Below, in pieces: positions 48,121 through 58,043 of a stretch of DNA of 64,000 nt. The stretch spans positions 49,002,574 to 49,066,573 of the forward strand of contig NC_065921.1 in NCBI RefSeq assembly GCF_024586455.1, written 5' to 3'. The first letter of the stretch is position 1; each line of letters opens with the position of its first letter. The DNA is from Bactrocera neohumeralis. Lineage: Eukaryota; Arthropoda; Insecta; Diptera; Tephritidae. The translations under genes were made by a program, and so were the position numbers. The notes below the pieces were generated by a model. The model was not told where the DNA came from. It did not search any database and saw only the letters and a program-made list of their open reading frames with translations.

Positions 48121-49140
48121 CTACATGGCGCCAATTGGATATTCCAAGCGAAGCCGGGTCCTTCTCCACTTGGTTCTTCCAACAGAGTGGGGGTCTTCCT
48201 CCGCTTCCCCGGCGGGTACTGCGTCGAATACTTTCAGAGCTGGAGTGTTTTCGTCCATCCGGACAACATGACCTAGCCAGCGTAACCGCCGTCTTTTAAT
48301 TCGTTGAACTATTGCAATGTCGTCGTATAACTCGTACAGCTCATCATTCCATCGAATGCGATATTCGCCGTAGCCAATGCGCAAAGGACCATAAGTCTTT
48401 CGCAGAACTTTTCTCTCGAAAACTCGCAATGTCGACTCATCAGTTGTTATCATCGCCCAAGCCTCTGCACCATATAGCAGGACGGGAATTGTGAGCGACT
48501 TATAGAGTTTGGCTTTTGTTCGTCGAGAGAGGACTTTACTTTTCAATTGCCTACTTAGTCCGAAGTAGCACCTGTTGGTAAGAGTAATCCTGCGTTGGAT
48601 TTCCAGCAGAACTAACGGCGCGGGTGCTGAGGCCAATGATATCAATACCATCGATTAAGTTCTGCAGCTCGAATTATTTTATCCAGTAGCAGATTGAGGA
48701 AGTCGCACGATAGGGAGTCGCCTTGCCTGAAACTTTGTATGGCATCCAACAGCTCGGAGAGGTCCTTCCCGATCCTGACGGAGCTTTTGGTGTTGCTCAA
48801 CGTCAGTTTACACCGCCGTATTAGTTTTTCGGGGATACCAAATTCAGACATCGCGGCATAAAGGCAGTCCCTTTTCGATCGATAGCAGCTTTGAAATCGA
48901 CGAAGAGGTGGTGTGTGTCGATTCTCCTTTCATGGGCCTTTTCCAATATTTGGCGCATGGTGAATATCTGGTCGGTTGTTGATTTGCCAGGTCCAATCAG
49001 TTTGTTGACGATGGGCTTTAATCTTTCACACCATTCGCTCGATAGAACCTTAGACGAGATGCTGAGGAGGCTTGTCCCACTATTGGGCAGAGCACACTTA
49101 AATTCCAATCGTTGGGCATGCTTTCGTCCGACCATTTCTA
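48121..49140 (-). pseudogene. LINE copy C reverse transcriptase, YADD deleted
   Basis: Begins with WCERLKPIVNKLIG, joins to GKSTTDQIFTMRQILEKAHE, THHLFVDFKAA (motif A, Asp kept), FGIPEKLIRRCKLTLSNTKS, SFRQGDSLSCDFLNLLLDKI (motif B) and IIRAAELNR. The next residues jump straight to DIDIIGL-like and STRAVSSA sequence, so LLAYAD of motif C is missing. A second jump goes to EIQRRITLTNRCYFGLSRQL. The C-terminal 176-codon frame (48121-48651) is intact, with RWLGHVVRMDENTPALKVFD. Confidence 0.85.
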
Positions 49141-49434
49141 TAAAAAAGCCGCCCTGTTGAATAGCTTCTCGTCAGGCGGGTAATTGCCATTCGAACTTCT
49201 TCATGGTTGGGCAATGGAACTTCTGCTCCATCGTCATCGATTGGGGAATCGGGTTTGCCTTCTCTTGGCGTTGTACTTTCACTGCCATTCAGCGGGCTGG
49301 AGAAGTGTTCCCTCTATAATTTAAGTATGCTCTGGGCATCGGTCACTAGATCACATTTGATGGTTCTACAAGAGTATGCTCCGGTCTTGAAACCTTCTGT
49401 AAGCCGCCACATTTTTTCGTAGAATTTTCGAGCA

Positions 49435-50500
49435 TTACCCTGTCGGCCAGCTTATCAAGCCCTTCATATTCACGCGTTTCGGCCTCTTTCTTTTTCTGTC
49501 TGCAAATGCGTCTCGCTTCCCCGCACGTGTTGTAGTCGATCGTAACGTTGCGAGGTAGGCAGTCTGTTTTCTCTCCGCAGCAACACGACACTCCTCGTCG
49601 TACCAGCTGTTCTTTTGTATTTTCCGAAAACCAATGGTTTCGGTTGCAGCTGTACGTAAGGAGTTTGAAATGCCGTCCCACAGTTCTCTTATGTCGAGTT
49701 GTTGACGAGTGCTCTCAGAGAGCAGGAGTGCAAGCCGAGTAGAAAATCGTTCGGCTATCTGTTGTGATTGCTGCTTCTCGACGTCGAAACTTCGTTGTGT
49801 TTGTTGGCGTGCGTTTTTTGTTGCACAGAGGCGGGTGCGAATCTTGGCTGCAACAAGATAGTGGTCCGAGTCGATGTTAGGACCTCGGAGCGTACGCACG
49901 TCTAGAACACAGGAGACGTGTCTTCCGTCTAACACAAGATGATCGATCTGGTTGGTGGCTTTTCGATCCGGAGACAGCCAGGTAGTTTTATGTATTTGCT
50001 TGTGCTGGAATCTAGTACCACAGATAACCATATTTCGGGCCCCGGCGAAGTCAATCAGCCTCAACCTATTTGGGGATGTTTCGTCGTGGAGGCTGAACCG
50101 TAGTGCCAAAGATACCTTCTTTGTCCACCCTGGCGTTAAAGTCGCCAAGCACGATTTTGACATCGTTTTTTTTGAGCGCGTAAATCAGCGATATTTTGAA
50201 GAACCTCGCTTTGATGCGAATAGTGGCTAGACGTTCGTTCACCGGAATGAATGATAGTACTCGGCGACGGAGTCTCTCTCCCACCACGAATCCCACAATA
50301 AACTTGCGCTCCTTTATATGGCCACTGTAGTAAATGCCACAAGGACCTACTAGTTTCAGTCCTTGTCCCGTCCATCGCATTTCTTGGACGGCGGTGATGT
50401 CAGCCTTTGTTTTTACGAGGACATCAACCAGCTGGGCAGCGGCACCTTCCCAATTAAGGGATCGGACATTCGAGGTGCATGCCTCCAAAAGTCCTTATTT
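49435..50500 (-). pseudogene. LINE copy C endonuclease and linker
   Basis: Reading from 50488: TSNVRSLNWEGAAAQLVDVL, TKADITAVQEMRWTGQG, YYSGHIKERKFIVGFVVG, FKISLIYALKKNDVKIVLGD with FNARVDKEGIFG. After a frame change come RLIDFAGARNMVICGTRFQH and ATNQIDHLVLDGRH, then GPNIDSDHYLVAAKIR. These are the NVR, E (QEMRW), GDFNAR and SDHxLV motifs of the exo-endo-phosphatase fold that nicks target DNA for LINE insertion. The linker carries NSWYDEECRVAAERKQTAYL. Two or more frameshifts. Confidence 0.85.
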
Positions 50501-50756
50501 CGTTTGACATGGTGGTCATCAAAAGGGGGGTCTCTCATCCGATGCTGATTGCTAATTTTCATTGGGGTGTTTTTTACGTGGCGGGTCCCAAACCCAGCGC
50601 ACAACCCTATGTAGGGGATGTTTTCGCCTTTTCACTTTAGCTCGACTTCAAACAGATGTTCTTAGGCTACCCAGAGGATACTCCCAAGTGAATGGCAATC
50701 AGAGAACTTTCCTCACTTGCATGAACTTCTACACATGACTCCATCCTCCTTCACTT

Positions 50757-50907
50757 ACCCCCCACAAAACTAATATCATTATTTTCAAACATTCGACTGA
50801 CTTTACTCTATATGATTGGTTTTACAAATTAAAGTATTTCCCTGGCTTTGATTCTTGCAAGAGTATAAAATGTTCGGTTGCACCCGAACTTAGCCCTTCC
50901 TTACTTG
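50757..50907 (+). repeat. Repeat A, right piece of the split copy
   Basis: Resumes with ACAAAACTAATATCATTATT and the TTACTCTATATGATTGG block also present at 5347-5363. It ends AGTATAAAATGTTCGGTTGC with the hairpin and CCTTACTTG. Together with 47335-48033 it makes one copy interrupted by LINE copy C. Confidence 0.85.
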
Positions 50908-52710
50908 TTTTGTATAATGTTAAAATGCATCGATGCAATATTTCGATGTATTATATCGGAAAAAACATCGATGTATATTTTTGATTTGCCTTCCTACTCA
51001 ATCTTACTTTATGTGTTTCATCATTCTACTTTTCCGAATGCAGTGTCGAAATGTAATTAAAATATCCGTTTTAGAATAAACATCCACTTAACTTTGCTCT
51101 AATCGATTATAAAACTCATGTTATATTATATTTTAAATAATTAATTAAATTATACTATAGTTTTAAAATTAAGTTATCAGGCATATATACTAATACTATG
51201 TACGCATTTTCGGATTATCCAAACTAGTACTTGTTGACGGTTTATTTTAGTAAAATTGTATCACACGTTTTCTTATTTTGTACACTCTTACATTACACCA
51301 TGAGTCTCATAATTACTTTATGCACAGCGAAACTTTTAAAAGCCAAATATGCTGTAACTTTTACTAAGGAGATATAGATAATGGATAAATTTATTGATTA
51401 CAATATAAGCCCCACAAAATACACTCATAAATATACGTTGATGGCTTTTCTCAATTTTACTGCAAAAGTTTGCGCAAACTTTCAATAAAATGACACAATC
51501 TGAAGCGTATGTATGTTTAAGTATGAACTTACACATATATTCTAAGTATTCGATAAACAGAAATGATTTAGTAGACTTATAGCAAACCATTGTGTTTGAG
51601 AAAAGGTAAATACAAATAAAATGTCTTTTGAATCTTCATACATAAGCAGTTATATGAATGAAAATCAGTTTATTGACGCCAATCATCACCAGCCGTGTTA
51701 TGAATCATGCGCACACATAGTTTCCTCCACCCAAGAGCATATTCAACGGCCTTTATAGCTCTAGTGTGAGGGTGAAGATGTTAATGTTATATAGTGGCGG
51801 GAAGATTAGTGGTAATAAATTAAATCTCAATAAACTTTTCAGCATGATATAAACCTATCTGACATCAATGGTGTTGATGGCAACGTTTCTAATATAGGAA
51901 CATTGTTTATTATATTTGCGGAGAAACTATGGATTATTTGCTAGATTTATGTCTGGATAAGTTTGAAGTTTTCGCAAGGCGTGTTTAAATTTTGATTGAA
52001 TTTCTCAAGAGTTTAAGAAAAATTGATAAAAATAGCTTGATACACATAACCCAGCACTGGCTTAACTTCTGCAAGCCGCCTGAAAAAGATCTGCAGAGTA
52101 GGCAAAGTAGACGAGAACAAAGAGACTCAAATCGCATCACCTGCGAGTAAGTTTTTCAAGTATGGAAACATAAAAACAGTCACACGGTGAACACCGGTTC
52201 GTGACCTATTTTGAAAAACATGCTCCGTTGACGGTAACGAATCGACGCAGTTTTAGCAAGTTTTAGCAAGGGATTGTTAATATACAAAGGTGCACGCAAA
52301 TACATTATAAGTAAGTACACAGAAAAGATTTCTATACATAAATTACAACGTCATTAGCGAGATGTTATACCTGTTTATTGACTCTTCTGGGTCTGTGTGA
52401 TTATAATTGTGCGTGTGTTTGCCATTGGGCATTATCTTTCGTGTAGCATAGCAACAATAGCAACTGGCAAATAAAGTTAAGTGAGCCTAATCCAACATCC
52501 CTGGCATTCACTTGGATAGAAAACATTCTAACACGGGCTTTTAATTTCAAATTCTAGGCTTAGCCGTAACAATAAAGTTCTATTGCGGTATTAATCTGAT
52601 TTGGAAATAGGGTATTCAAATTAGTGCTACCAACATTGTATAATTCAGTAAAAAAATTAAATTTGAAATGAAAGTTCGTATTTCTCTTAAAATTTCAACT
52701 TATTTTGTTT
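50908..52710. other. No gene recognised
   Basis: Unique-looking AT-rich DNA. ATGCATCGATGCAATATT and nearby CATCGATGTAT form short interleaved palindromes near 50930-50985. The last nine bases (ATTTTGTTT, 52702-52710) are duplicated after the jockey insertion. Confidence 0.4.
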
Positions 52711-53600
52711 TTCTCGATATTCAACAGGCTTTTGATCGTGTTTGGCACACTGGGCTCATGTACAAACTCAAAAAACTATTACCTGCTCCAATTTTTCTAT
52801 TGCTTAAATCTTATCTGAATGATAGATTTTTCCACGTCAAAGTTCGGGAAGAGCGATCAAATATTTATAGAATTGAGGCAGGAATCCCACAAGGTAGCGT
52901 GTTAGGCCCAGTTTTGTATACAATATACACAAGTGATATTCCTTTGTTGGATAACGTACTAACTGCCACATATGCAGATGACACAGCAATTTTAGCATGC
53001 GGCCCTAGTGCAATTGAAGCTTCGATTATGGTACAAGAAGTAGTTAGAAGTATTGATGTTTGGCTCAAAAAGTGGAATATTGCAGTGAACACAGACAAAT
53101 CTGTGCACGTCACCTTCACCTTGAGAAAAGGTAATTGTCCAAGTATTTTTCTGAATAATTCTGAGATACCATCTAAAAGCGAAGTTAAGTACCTAGGCTT
53201 GCATCTGGACAGAAGACTGACCTGGAAATTGCACATTCAAACTAAGAGAAAACAATTAAATCTGAAGCTTAAAAGAATGAACTGGCTTTTAGGGGAGAAA
53301 TCAGAACTAAGTATAGAAAACAAATTACTACTTTACAAAACTATGCTTAAACCTATTTGGACGTACGGCATCCAGCTGTGGGGTACAGCAAGTACTTCAA
53401 ACATCGAAATTCTCGAAAGATTTCAAAATATTGCACTTAGGAAAATTTTAAATGCACCCTGGTTTGTGTCAAATAAAACAATCATTAATGATACAGGTTT
53501 AGCTTTAGTTAAAAATGAAATCAAAAGATTCAGTACAAATTATTTTAATAGATTGAGTTATCATACTAACCCAGTTGCAATAGCCTTATTACATAGATGA
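52668..53600 (+). pseudogene. Truncated jockey reverse transcriptase, 310-codon frame
   Basis: The first ~14 codons come from flanking DNA (ATG at 52668); the element proper starts at FLDIQQAFDRVWH (motif A; residue 17 Asp). Then come GIPQGSVLGPVLY (motif B, residues 72-84) and TYADDTAIL (motif C, residues 101-109). The thumb and C-terminal part carry VKYLGLHLDRRLTWKLHI and LLYKTMLKPIWTYGIQLWG. A one-base slip near 53595 causes the stop; another frame continues SNEINRLKRLHILDLPYRK to 53660, the natural end. The endonuclease and fingers are absent. No autonomous activity is expected. Confidence 0.9.
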
Positions 53601-53828
53601 CTCAAACGAAATTAACCGTCTTAAACGGCTTCATATATTAGATTTGCCATATAGAAAATAAGCTGTTTATAAGTATGTACATATGTATATCTTATATGCA
53701 CTTCTGTATATTAGTTCTGTACTCGCTGGAGTACAGCAACTTAGGTTAAGTTAATGTAGTATTACACAATTTGCTTATTGTCCTCTGACAGATTGTTAAT
53801 AAAGGAAATTTAAAAAAAAAAAAAAAAA
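52711..53828 (+). mobile_element. Jockey-type LINE, young 5'-truncated insertion
   Basis: Begins inside reverse transcriptase motif A and ends with an AATAAA signal (53798-53803) and 17 adenines (53812-53828). ATTTTGTTT lies immediately before the start (52702-52710) and overlaps the end of the tail (53828-53836), a good target duplication. The 5' truncation and poly(A) are usual for jockey-clade elements. Coding sequence is almost undamaged, so it is probably the youngest LINE here. Confidence 0.9.
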
Positions 53829-53849
53829 TTTTGTTTATACCTTTTATAT

Positions 53850-54058
53850 ACGAACATTAATTAACCAAATACGTACCTTTTGGGACCTTAAATTTTTTCG
53901 CTAGAGACCTTATTCCATCAATGTAAAACTTTCCTGGTTTCTCGGCGAAAAACTGCAATAAGTAATTTTCACAGGCTTCTATAGAAGCCAACTTTACTCC
54001 ATTAAGGGAGATCTGCATTGACTGAAACAAATGGTAGTCCGATGGCGTAAGGTCAGGG
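53850..54058 (-). pseudogene. Mariner transposase, C-terminal fragment
   Basis: From 54058 on the minus strand: SPDLTPSDYHLFQSMQISLN, then GVKLASIEACENYLLQFFAE and FYIDGIRSLAKKF. This is the third catalytic Asp region and C-terminus of a mariner transposase, in one frame for about 65 codons. The N-terminal two thirds are missing, cut where LINE copy D begins. It differs from families M2 and 4643, so it is a third mariner lineage. Confidence 0.8.
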
Positions 54059-54640
54059 CTATTTACTTGGGAGTGGCCAGAAACGATTCTTTTACATACG
54101 ACTCAAGCAGCTCACGACTTCCGGTCCTAGACCAAGTATCCTCTGGGTAGTACAAGAACGTTTGAAAGCGAGCTAAAGGGAGAAGGCGAAACATCCTCTT
54201 CACAGGGTTGTGCGCTGAGTTTGGGACCCGCCACATAAATAACGCCCTCTATGAAAAAATACAAACAAGCTCGGATGAGAGACCCCCCTTTTGAATGCGA
54301 CCATGGCAAACGCACTAAGCATAACGATTTAAGGGCAAGCACCTGGAATGTCCGGTCCCTTAATAGGAAAGGTGCCGCTACCAAGCTGGTTGATGTCCTC
54401 GTTAGAATGAAGGCTAACATCACCGCCGTCCTAGAAATGCGATGGACGGGACAAGTACTGAGGCGAGTGGGTCCTTATGGCATTTAGTAGAGTGGTCATA
54501 TAAAGGAGCGCAAGTTCGGTGTGGGAGAGAGATTCCGTCGTCGAGTACTGTCATCTACCCCGAAGGATGAACCTCTCTCCACACTCCGCATCAAAGCGAA
54601 GTTCTTCAATATATCGCTAATTTGCGCCCACGCACACTGG
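54059..54640 (+). pseudogene. RTE-type LINE, copy D: leader and start of endonuclease
   Basis: Leader blocks match copies C and F (GACTCAAGCAGCTCACGACT, AGTATCCTCTGGGTAG, TTTGGGACCCGCCACATAAA). The frame at 54251-54484 reads MRDPPFECDHGKR, STWNVRSLNRKGAATKLVDV, KANITAVLEMRWTGQ and RVGPYGI, the N-terminal endonuclease. A stop follows, then ERKFGVGERFRRRVL and IKAKFFNISLICAHA before an abrupt end. In motif E the QEMRW is LEMRW, but the catalytic Glu is kept. The rest of the element is missing. Confidence 0.83.
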
Positions 54641-54962
54641 TCGATTTCATAGGCCAAAAATAAAAGTTTGAAATTAACCACTGTTTGTACAAAAGCTATA
54701 TCTTAAAAAAACCAACAAAACTAACGGAAAATACATTTTTGCTCTATCCCATTCGTACGCGGTATCAAAAGCGAGAGAAGTGAGACAATAGAAACAAGCG
54801 GAATATACAGTGAAAATAGCTCAAAAATTATCTCTTATAATAAATTAAATTGCCATATAAAATCGTGTTTAATCCTCGTAAATCGAAATGAATATTGAGA
54901 ATAAAGGTATGCGTTATATCACAAAGTAGTTTTTATATAATAAAATGCTGTTTTATTATTCT
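54641..54962. other. No gene recognised
   Basis: AT-rich spacer between LINE copy D and Helitron-2 copy 3. Confidence 0.4.
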
Positions 54963-54964
54963 TG

Positions 54965-55640
54965 TGTGAATTAAACAAAAGCGGCGAATATGGTACGACC
55001 CATGTGTTGTCAACTTCGATGTGTTGTTAACGTCGATATTCACGCCTCTAAATGCTAAATGTTCTGCCATTGTCGTCTGGTGAGTGACGCCGATACAGTT
55101 AATATCCATCATTTCCCATTCCCGTTTCCGAAAGAAAAGCACATGAGTAGTGTTTCGTGCATTTATTGTCAAACATACAAACCAAAGTGGGATTGTAAGG
55201 TTCGCAAGATCCATGAATCATATTGGTTTTCACCACTTCGTATAATTCTGGATCTATCTCTGAATCAGGAATTTCCTCTGAAATGATTTCATCAATTTGA
55301 TCTGGTGTAATCACCATCCGCATCCAAAGAAGAATTTGTGCGTGCGGCAAACATCTTTTTTGCTATTCAACAGAATACATTCAGCATCTAACATCACCAT
55401 ATATACCATAGGTTGCTTCAAGATAAAGACCATCAAACATCGCAGCTATTGTTTAAAAAGTCGTGCTGTGATATTGTAACGATCGCTAGCTGATTGACCG
55501 CGATCCATAATTCCGCACGTATATCATCGCATTTTGGGAGTACTTCTTGCCTTTCTTTGGGCTGCCATACGTTGATGGCAAAAAGAACGCCGACCAATAT
55601 TAGCGCCACCTCTTCGTGGCTTCGTAACAAATTTCAATCT
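54965..55640 (-). pseudogene. Helitron-2 copy 3 Rep domain, HUH motif damaged
   Basis: Minus-strand frames: RRGGANIGRRSFCHQRMAAQ, CGIMDRGQSASDRYNITARL, E-stop-QKRCLPHAQILLWM, VITPDQIDEIISEEIPDSEI, DPELYEVVKTNMIHGSCEPY and FDNKCTKHYSCAFLSETGMG. The HUH second His is Gln and the Trp codon is a stop, exactly as in copy 1. The Y2 motif lies beyond the truncation. Not functional. Confidence 0.83.
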
Positions 55641-56176
55641 GTAATTGATCACATCGTCTCAAACATACATAAAGTTTTCACTGAATAATTTTCAATAATT
55701 TTTCCTTTGCATAGCCGGAATAAAAAAGTAAGCGACCGCAATTGAACGATTCAAATAATTTACAAATCAAAATATTGAAAAACAAAACAAACAAAAATTG
55801 AAAAAAATGTGTATGGAAAATGTTGCTTTTTGGAATTGTCCAATTTTCCGACTTCTCCTCATGAAAAGTATAAGGTATTTTGTTTCTAAACCTTTCCCGA
55901 TCCACAACAAACAACCTTTAAAAATTTCATTAAGATTGGTTCAACCGTTCTCTTAGTGTTACTAACAAACAAACATTCATATTTATTGTAACGTTTGTAT
56001 GGGGAAAAGAAAAGGGCTGTTTTTAGGGGTTTTCGGAAACTATTCGAATTTTTCTCGCCGTAAAAACCATCCTTGAACTTCAACAAACATTTAAGAAAAA
56101 GAATTGTTCAAATTGGTCCAGGCGTTATTGAGTTATGCGCGTACATACATTTTTGGTATTCATTTTTATTTATATA

Positions 56177-56433
56177 TCGTCACCTGAAATGCAAAATAAC
56201 GTAACAACATTTTCGAAAATTTACAGTGGCATGAGGGAAACACGAAATAAAATGGAACATGAGTGAAAAAAAATTTTAATATTGGTTAAAACTGGTTTAT
56301 ATCTGAGGGCAGATCCTGAAAATGTTGGACATATGTAATATTATGAATGCAATTTGATGTAATGAATCTTAATCAATAAGGCACTCAATTTCGAATTTTT
56401 TGATGATACGTTATTTTGCATTTCAGGTGACGA
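56177..56433. mobile_element. 257-bp MITE with long perfect terminal repeats
   Basis: The ends are perfect inverted repeats over at least 27 bases (outer end TCGTCACCTGAAATGC; left arm to 56203, right arm from 56407), flanked by TA on both sides (56175-56176 and 56434-56435). No coding capacity. A TA duplication suggests movement by a Tc1/mariner-type transposase; none of the remnants here has the same ends. It is inserted about 20 bases inside the 5' end of Helitron-2 copy 3. Confidence 0.92.
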
Positions 56434-56457
56434 TATGTACATATGTATGTACATAGA

Positions 56458-57271
56458 TTATATTTTTGAATTTCGGAGTTTAGAAAATGTGTGAAGTAAT
56501 ATCACCGAAGCAAATTTAATAAAGCTGCAGTATCTACTTATTAGAAGCTTCGTTAACAAAAAAACTTGATATTAACTGTTTACCCTGCTATGATAACATT
56601 TTAAAGGAAATACAGTTATCCTGTGCAAATAAAAGTCTCAGAATCTGATGTTGAAGTTGAGATAAAAAAATTATTGCACCACAGTGCGTCTCAAATATAA
56701 TTAATGAACGCAATGAGTCCTCTCTCTGTTAATAAAACCGCAAAATGATGAAGAGCACAAACAAATTTGGAAAAACTGCAGGTTCAAATTCAGTTTCAAA
56801 AGGAATCAGTTTAATCAACCCTAAATGCACTGGATTTGCGCTAGATCCCGCAAAAGAATTAACTTCAAAATATTCCTGGTATTTTAATTCACGCTCCCGA
56901 TATTATTCAATCACCAGTTCAATTGGAGAACTCTCAGAGGAATCTGCTGAGTCAAGCAATAAGGACGTTAAGATGTATCGACTCCATCATACACGAAAGA
57001 TCTAACGGATCGCTACAAATCAGGACATGCTAAACCAATTACTTTTGAGCTTAGATCCTTTCATCACCAGTCAAATATAACTATAATGCAAAAGTAAAAC
57101 AATTTTATTAAAATCAGTTTTTAATTTAGTTGAATAATATTCAAAAAATTCCTTTTTTCGTATATCAACTTTTTTAATTTAATATAATGTTACCATCGGG
57201 GGGTCGTGGAGTGGGAAACGGGAGAGGGAGACTTTAAAAAGCTTTGGCAAAAGTTTCACTTTTATATATGC
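56458..57271. other. No gene recognised
   Basis: An 86-codon frame at 56745-57005 is Ser/Lys-rich without a known domain. Nothing else is identifiable before LINE copy E. Confidence 0.4.
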
Positions 57272-57275
57272 AGTG

Positions 57276-58020
57276 GAATCGTGCGACTTTAACGCCAGGG
57301 TGTGCAAGGAAGGTTTTCTCTGGCACAACAGTCGGTAAATTCAGTCTCCCTGATAAAACACGGGATGAGGCTGATCGACTTCACCGGGGCCCTAAATATG
57401 GTTATCTGTACTAGTAGATACCAGCATAGAAAAATTCACCGAGCTACCTGCTTTTCTCCGGATCGAAATGCCACCAACCAGGTCGATCATCTTGTGATAG
57501 ACGGAAGACACATATCCAGTGATTTAGACGTGCGTATGCTCCGAGGTCCTAACATCAACTCGGAGCACGATCTTTGCAGTCAAGATACGCATCCGCCTCT
57601 GTGCAGCAAAAAATGCATGTCAACAAAAACAAGGAAGGTTCAACGTAGAGAAAATGCAATCGCAACAGACAGCCGAGCGATTTTTTACTCGACATGCACT
57701 CCGGCTCTCTGAGAACACTTGTCAACAACGGCATACGTACAGCGGCAACCGATACCATTGGTTTTCGGAAAAAACAAAAGAACAGCTGGTACGACGAGGA
57801 GTGCCGCGTAGCAGCGGAGAGAAAACAGATTGCCACCTCGCAACTTTACGATTGAACACAACACGTGCGGAATGGGATAGATACAAGAGTTGAAGGGGAA
57901 GCGAGAGGCACTAGCAGACAGAAAAATAAAGACGTCGAAATGCGTGCATAAGATGAGCTTGATAAGCTGGCCGACAGGAGTAATGCTCGAAAATTCTACG
58001 AAAAACAGAATGTTTCAAAA
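57276..58020 (+). pseudogene. LINE copy E endonuclease C-terminal half and linker
   Basis: DFNARV, then GMRLIDFTGALNMVICTSRY, ATNQVDHLVIDGRHISSDLD and GPNINSEHDL; the SDHxLV catalytic motif of relatives reads SEHDL here, and the frame then breaks. The linker continues in other frames with WYDEECRVAAERKQ-like sequence (57790-57830). Confidence 0.78.
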
Positions 58021-58043
58021 TCGGAGCATATTCTTATAGAACC

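Larger units (their letters stand above)
48034..50756 (-). mobile_element. RTE-type LINE, copy C: nearly complete but dead
   Basis: On the minus strand it begins near 50756 with GGAGGATGGAGTCATGTG, has a leader (TGGGACCCGCCACGTAA), an apurinic-type endonuclease, a reverse transcriptase and ends GGTGTCTACGCCAGTAAGG with a (GAA)n tail. At about 2.7 kb it is the longest copy here. It sits inside a repeat A. Two deletions remove the catalytic YADD and the sequence after motif C. The short-repeat tail and the endonuclease type place it with RTE; sub-family not determined. Confidence 0.87.
54963..56457 (-). mobile_element. Helitron-2, copy 3, 3'-truncated, with a MITE in its 5' end
   Basis: On the minus strand it starts at 56457 (A before TCTATGTACATACATATG). 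After the MITE it continues ATAAATAAAAATGAATACC and CGCATAACTCAATAACGCCT, as in copy 1. It closely follows copy 1 down to 54963, where similarity ends inside the Rep region. It lacks the repeat A found in copy 1, so it shows that insertion site empty. Helicase and 3' end are missing. Confidence 0.85.

Noticed and set aside
49207..49422. Plus-strand frames inside 48.0-50.6 kb
   Set aside because: Antisense shadows of the minus-strand LINE copy C, whose endonuclease and reverse transcriptase motifs are clear.
56745..57005. 86-codon Ser/Lys-rich frame, considered as a gag-like or host protein
   Set aside because: No motif recognised and no partner gene nearby; composition matches chance frames in this region.
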